Below, piece after piece: positions 61,753 through 64,000 of a stretch of DNA of 64,000 bases (its first letter is position 1; the number at the start of each line of letters is the position of its first letter). The notes under the pieces are model-generated. The model searched no databases, was not told the origin of the DNA, and worked only from the letters and a program-made list of their open reading frames with translations. The stretch is from JAKFFN01 sp036675025 (GTDB lineage Bacteria; Sumerlaeota; Sumerlaeia; Sumerlaeales; Sumerlaeaceae), in NCBI GenBank assembly GCA_036675025.1, contig JAKFFN010000113.1:1-64000 (forward strand), written 5' to 3'. A program made the translations under genes and the position numbers.

Positions 61753-62676
61753 ATGCGTGCTTTATGGGGACTAGGCTTGATAAGTCTTTCTGCTGTTGTT
61801 TCGGCTGATATCATTCATTTAGATTCCGGTAAGTCCATCCAGGGTGTTGTGGTTCAGGAGACTGCTTCTCAGCTTCAGGTGGAGACTTCTGCTGGGATCA
61901 TGCGGTTTCAGCGGGGAGAGGTTTCGCGGATTGATCGTGATAATGCGCAGGTGGTGGCAACCCTGCAGAAACTTGTGGCGTCCGGCGAGGGGACTGAAGC
62001 TGTCGACCGGATCAGCCGCCTTGATCGCACCCGGTTTTCTGCCGCGGAACTGGCCACTGTAGATCAACTGGCCGCGCAGGTGAATCAGCAGTCGGCGTTA
62101 TCGGCGGCGCAGACCGTGCACCAGCAGGACATGAAAGTTGTGGGCGAGGCGGCGGCCGTTTTCCAGAAACTGGGCTGGCGCGAAAGCGCTGCGCACCTTG
62201 AGCATGCATGTGCTGCTGCCCAGGTGCCTCTCATAAATTCCCAGGTTGCCCTTGTGGAACTCTATGCGGCAAACGCCACATATCCTGAGGCCATGGATTT
62301 CTCGACAAAACTGGACGGTTATATGGCCGGAGGATCAACGGCTGTGTACCAGCAGGCACTGGCTTCTGCCCGCCAGAAGTTTGACCAGCGAATTGATCAG
62401 CTTAGGATCGACAAAGAGAAGCGCGACCAGGCGTTTACGTCCGCCGGTGAAGCCCGGGCCCGGCTTGACCAGGCCGCCCAACAGCGCGCCCAGGCGGCTG
62501 CGGTGCAGGGTGCACGCATAGCCGCGGCAAATCCGAACAAGTTTAAGCCGAAGGCCGCTGATCTGGGAAAGATTGAAGCTGCCAAAAAATCCCGCGCTGC
62601 CGCATTGACCCGCGAGGCCATGGATAAGGCAGGCGTAAAGATGAACTGCCAGGGCGGCGTTTGCCCTTCTCGGTAA
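61753..62676 (+). CDS. Secreted coiled-coil protein of unknown function
   Basis: 307 residues. A signal peptide (LWGLGLISLSAVVSA) precedes a short beta-rich segment (IIHLDSGKSIQGVVVQETAS) similar to SH3-like or LSM-like periplasmic domains. The rest is helical with a predicted coiled coil at about residues 210-260 (QKFDQRIDQLRIDKEKRDQA) and a Lys/Ala-rich C-terminus ending in two Cys (MNCQGGVCPSR). Function unknown; an envelope structural or stress-linked part is possible. A promoter is predicted at 61699. GGGGAG lies 6 nt before ATG 61753. Confidence 0.8.
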   Translation: MRALWGLGLISLSAVVSADIIHLDSGKSIQGVVVQETASQLQVETSAGIMRFQRGEVSRIDRDNAQVVATLQKLVASGEGTEAVDRISRLDRTRFSAAELATVDQLAAQVNQQSALSAAQTVHQQDMKVVGEAAAVFQKLGWRESAAHLEHACAAAQVPLINSQVALVELYAANATYPEAMDFSTKLDGYMAGGSTAVYQQALASARQKFDQRIDQLRIDKEKRDQAFTSAGEARARLDQAAQQRAQAAAVQGARIAAANPNKFKPKAADLGKIEAAKKSRAAALTREAMDKAGVKMNCQGGVCPSR

Positions 62677-62741
62677 TGATTCTTTAGTAATTTTAGGTGG
62701 GATGGAGCGCGCTGAACGCGTATGCTCCAAGGCAAAAAAAA

Positions 62742-62828
62742 TGGTGCCGGAGACAGGACTTGAACCTGCACAGCCTTGCGACTACTAGAACCTGAATCTA
62801 GCGCGTCTGCCAATTCCGCCACTCCGGC
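62742..62828 (-). tRNA. tRNA-Leu (anticodon CAG)
   Basis: 87 nt on the minus strand including encoded CCA (62742-62744). Acceptor arm GCCGGAG/CTCCGGC with discriminator A. The D arm region has GTGGCGGAATTGGCAGAC. The anticodon stem CTAGA/TCTAG encloses loop TTCAGGT, giving anticodon CAG (reads CUG). A long variable arm (class II tRNA) and a T arm with GGTTCAAGTCC follow. No intron. Opposite-strand frames through this region are not genes. Confidence 0.95.
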
Positions 62829-62987
62829 ACTCGGTTGAGCAAGGCGTATTACTCTGAAGTGAAATCTTCATTCGCAGCGATGCTGCTGCGCCCGTAAAAA
62901 GGTTGACCGTAAAGGAAACCCCGCTGCTAATGGGTAGCAGTGGCGCCGGTGTGGGCGCGGGTGTGTGATTAACCAGGGGATTTTTAA

Positions 62988-64000
62988 ATGACCATTTTCC
63001 GCAGGACCATGACCTATTTGTGCGCTGCATCTGTAACGCTGACGGCCAGCAGTCTTTTAGCCGATCAGTTGCCCGGACAACCCGTATATACGACCCTGGG
63101 CGAGCAGGAGAATGCAGCCACACAGACGATGCAACCGACAGCCATACCTCCTGATGCCCGCGCGGTATCGCTGGTAGACGGACCAGGCGTATGGCGGGAA
63201 GACGAGCCGCCGACCTCGGGCGGATTGTGGGGAAAAAAGATAGCCATTGAAGCGGGCCATGGCCTCACCTGGCGCGGAAGCTTCTGGGGCTGGCAACGGG
63301 AGGACTGGTTTCCGGGGCGCCATGTGCACTCCAGCCAGGAAGACTACAACACCGCACGCATGGTGAACCGGTGGCTGCTGCCGTATCTGCGAAATGCCGG
63401 CGCTGATGTTTACCCGGACCGGTGCCCCGACGAACAGACGAACGAGGTGCTATTTGATGCTCCCGTGCAGATGCCTGCCACGCTGACTGGCAGTTGGCAG
63501 GCAACGCCAAATTCCAGTGCCCGCGGAGGCACTTACTTTTACTCTTTGTCTACGGCTTCGTCTGCCCCAACGGCAGTGGCCCAGATCCGTGCAGACATTC
63601 CGGAAGATGGCTACTACGGCGTTAACGTCTGGTATCCCAATGGGTGGGCTCCGGCCACCGATGCTCCCGTTACAGTTGTAGATGCAGCCGGAAACCGGCA
63701 CCCGTTTCGGGTAGATCAGTCGCGAAATACGGGCGAGTGGGTGTGGCTCGATCGGTTTTACTTTGAGGCTGGTGACGATGTTCTTGTCATGGAAATCTCA
63801 AACCAGACCTCTGTGGCAAACAAGCAGGTTCTACTTGATGGGGTTCGCCTGGGTGGAGGTATGGGCAGCGAGGATTTTGGTGGTGGACCGAGCGGTGTGC
63901 CGCGCTGGCAAGAGACGGCTACCTGCTGGACTAAATACAACGGCGCGCCGAGCAGCGTGTGGCAGGCAAACCTGGGCCAGACGCACGATTATTCTGTGCG
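62988..64000 (+). CDS. Secreted N-acetylmuramoyl-L-alanine amidase-like protein with golvesin-type domain (3' end cut)
   Basis: 337 codons, open to the right edge, starting at ATG 62988. A signal peptide (TYLCAASVTLTASSLLA) is followed by the start of an Amidase_3-like domain (KKIAIEAGHGLTWRG, with a Zn-type His, and YNTARMVNRWLLPYLRNAGADVY, given as YNTARMVNRWL and RNAGADVY). From about residue 155 a golvesin-type beta-sandwich begins (GSWQATPNSSARGG, YGVNVWYPNG, VWLDRFYFEAGDDVLVMEIS). The amidase fold is thus interrupted by the inserted module and probably continues beyond the window. Cell-wall hydrolysis in the envelope is inferred. No Shine-Dalgarno sequence is clear. Confidence 0.78.
   Translation, partial: MTIFRRTMTYLCAASVTLTASSLLADQLPGQPVYTTLGEQENAATQTMQPTAIPPDARAVSLVDGPGVWREDEPPTSGGLWGKKIAIEAGHGLTWRGSFWGWQREDWFPGRHVHSSQEDYNTARMVNRWLLPYLRNAGADVYPDRCPDEQTNEVLFDAPVQMPATLTGSWQATPNSSARGGTYFYSLSTASSAPTAVAQIRADIPEDGYYGVNVWYPNGWAPATDAPVTVVDAAGNRHPFRVDQSRNTGEWVWLDRFYFEAGDDVLVMEISNQTSVANKQVLLDGVRLGGGMGSEDFGGGPSGVPRWQETATCWTKYNGAPSSVWQANLGQTHDYSV

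Noticed and set aside
62335..62822. Minus-strand frames overlapping the 61753 gene and tRNA-Leu
   Set aside because: Run through the tRNA gene and antisense to a codon-regular gene with signal peptide.

Overview
The window reads as a stretch of chromosome from a Gram-negative, free-living bacterium of roughly balanced base composition that is not close to any model species. The Gram-negative reading rests on an apolipoprotein N-acyltransferase-like gene, PlsX, several secreted proteins and a YnfA-type membrane protein. Several genes occur in unusual forms: a 1047-residue SecA with an insertion, an EF-G paralogue with altered GTPase motifs, a single-chain glycyl-tRNA synthetase and a DUF4912 protein. 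Together with many secreted, repeat-rich proteins and a complete ligase-associated DNA repair operon, they suggest a PVC-like or candidate-phylum lineage (Sumerlaeota, Hydrogenedentota or Armatimonadota are the sort of groups to test). The phylum cannot be fixed by reading alone. Neither rRNA nor CRISPR was seen; one tRNA-Leu(CAG) is present. Both ends cut a gene: larC on the left and a secreted amidase on the right.

Layout. 1-6.6 kb: larC (3' part), a FAH-family hydrolase, a zinc-ribbon DUF6941-like protein and hemL run rightward as an overlapping unit; then come a membrane-anchored unknown, 5-formyl-THF cyclo-ligase and the DUF4912 protein. 6.9-17.3 kb: a phoB-phoR pair, glyS, a Nudix hydrolase, a SpoU methyltransferase, an lnt-like gene, a macrodomain protein, a two-module VOC protein and a large secreted DUF2092-thioredoxin-propeller fusion. 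17.4-22.4 kb: a Bcr/CflA exporter diverges from a uronate unit (KduI/IolB-type isomerase, secreted lyase-like protein, KduD-type dehydrogenase). 22.5-27.8 kb: rpmF, plsX, secA and a small membrane protein.

27.8-37.8 kb is accessory: a secreted endonuclease I with a lamin-tail-like region, an FMN reductase, a decayed radical-SAM fragment, a giant 19-repeat FG-GAP/VCBS protein, an intact radical-SAM relative of the fragment, and a secreted GH127-like glycosidase. 37.8-44.0 kb is a leftward ligase-associated repair operon (exonuclease, ATP-dependent ligase, Lhr-like helicase, YnfA, PdeM phosphoesterase). 44.1-55.5 kb holds an orphan peptide/nickel-type permease, the EF-G-like protein, a gene-free stretch with four consecutive hairpins (candidate structured RNA), a HAD hydrolase, an unrecognised 477-residue protein, pterin dehydratase, rhodanese, bioD, a membrane glycosyltransferase-like protein, DUF1015 and an agmatine-deiminase-type enzyme. 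55.8-64.0 kb holds an unknown secreted protein, a GC-rich repeat patch, dnaE, a small PD-(D/E)XK (GxxExxY) gene enclosed by near-perfect inverted repeats, a secreted coiled-coil protein, tRNA-Leu and the cut amidase.

The observations most worth a second look are the inverted-repeat-bounded GxxExxY unit (61160-61684), the four-hairpin region (47520-47652), the IolB-like isomerase in a kdu context, and the rearranged radical-SAM/VCBS region (30.4-35.6 kb).
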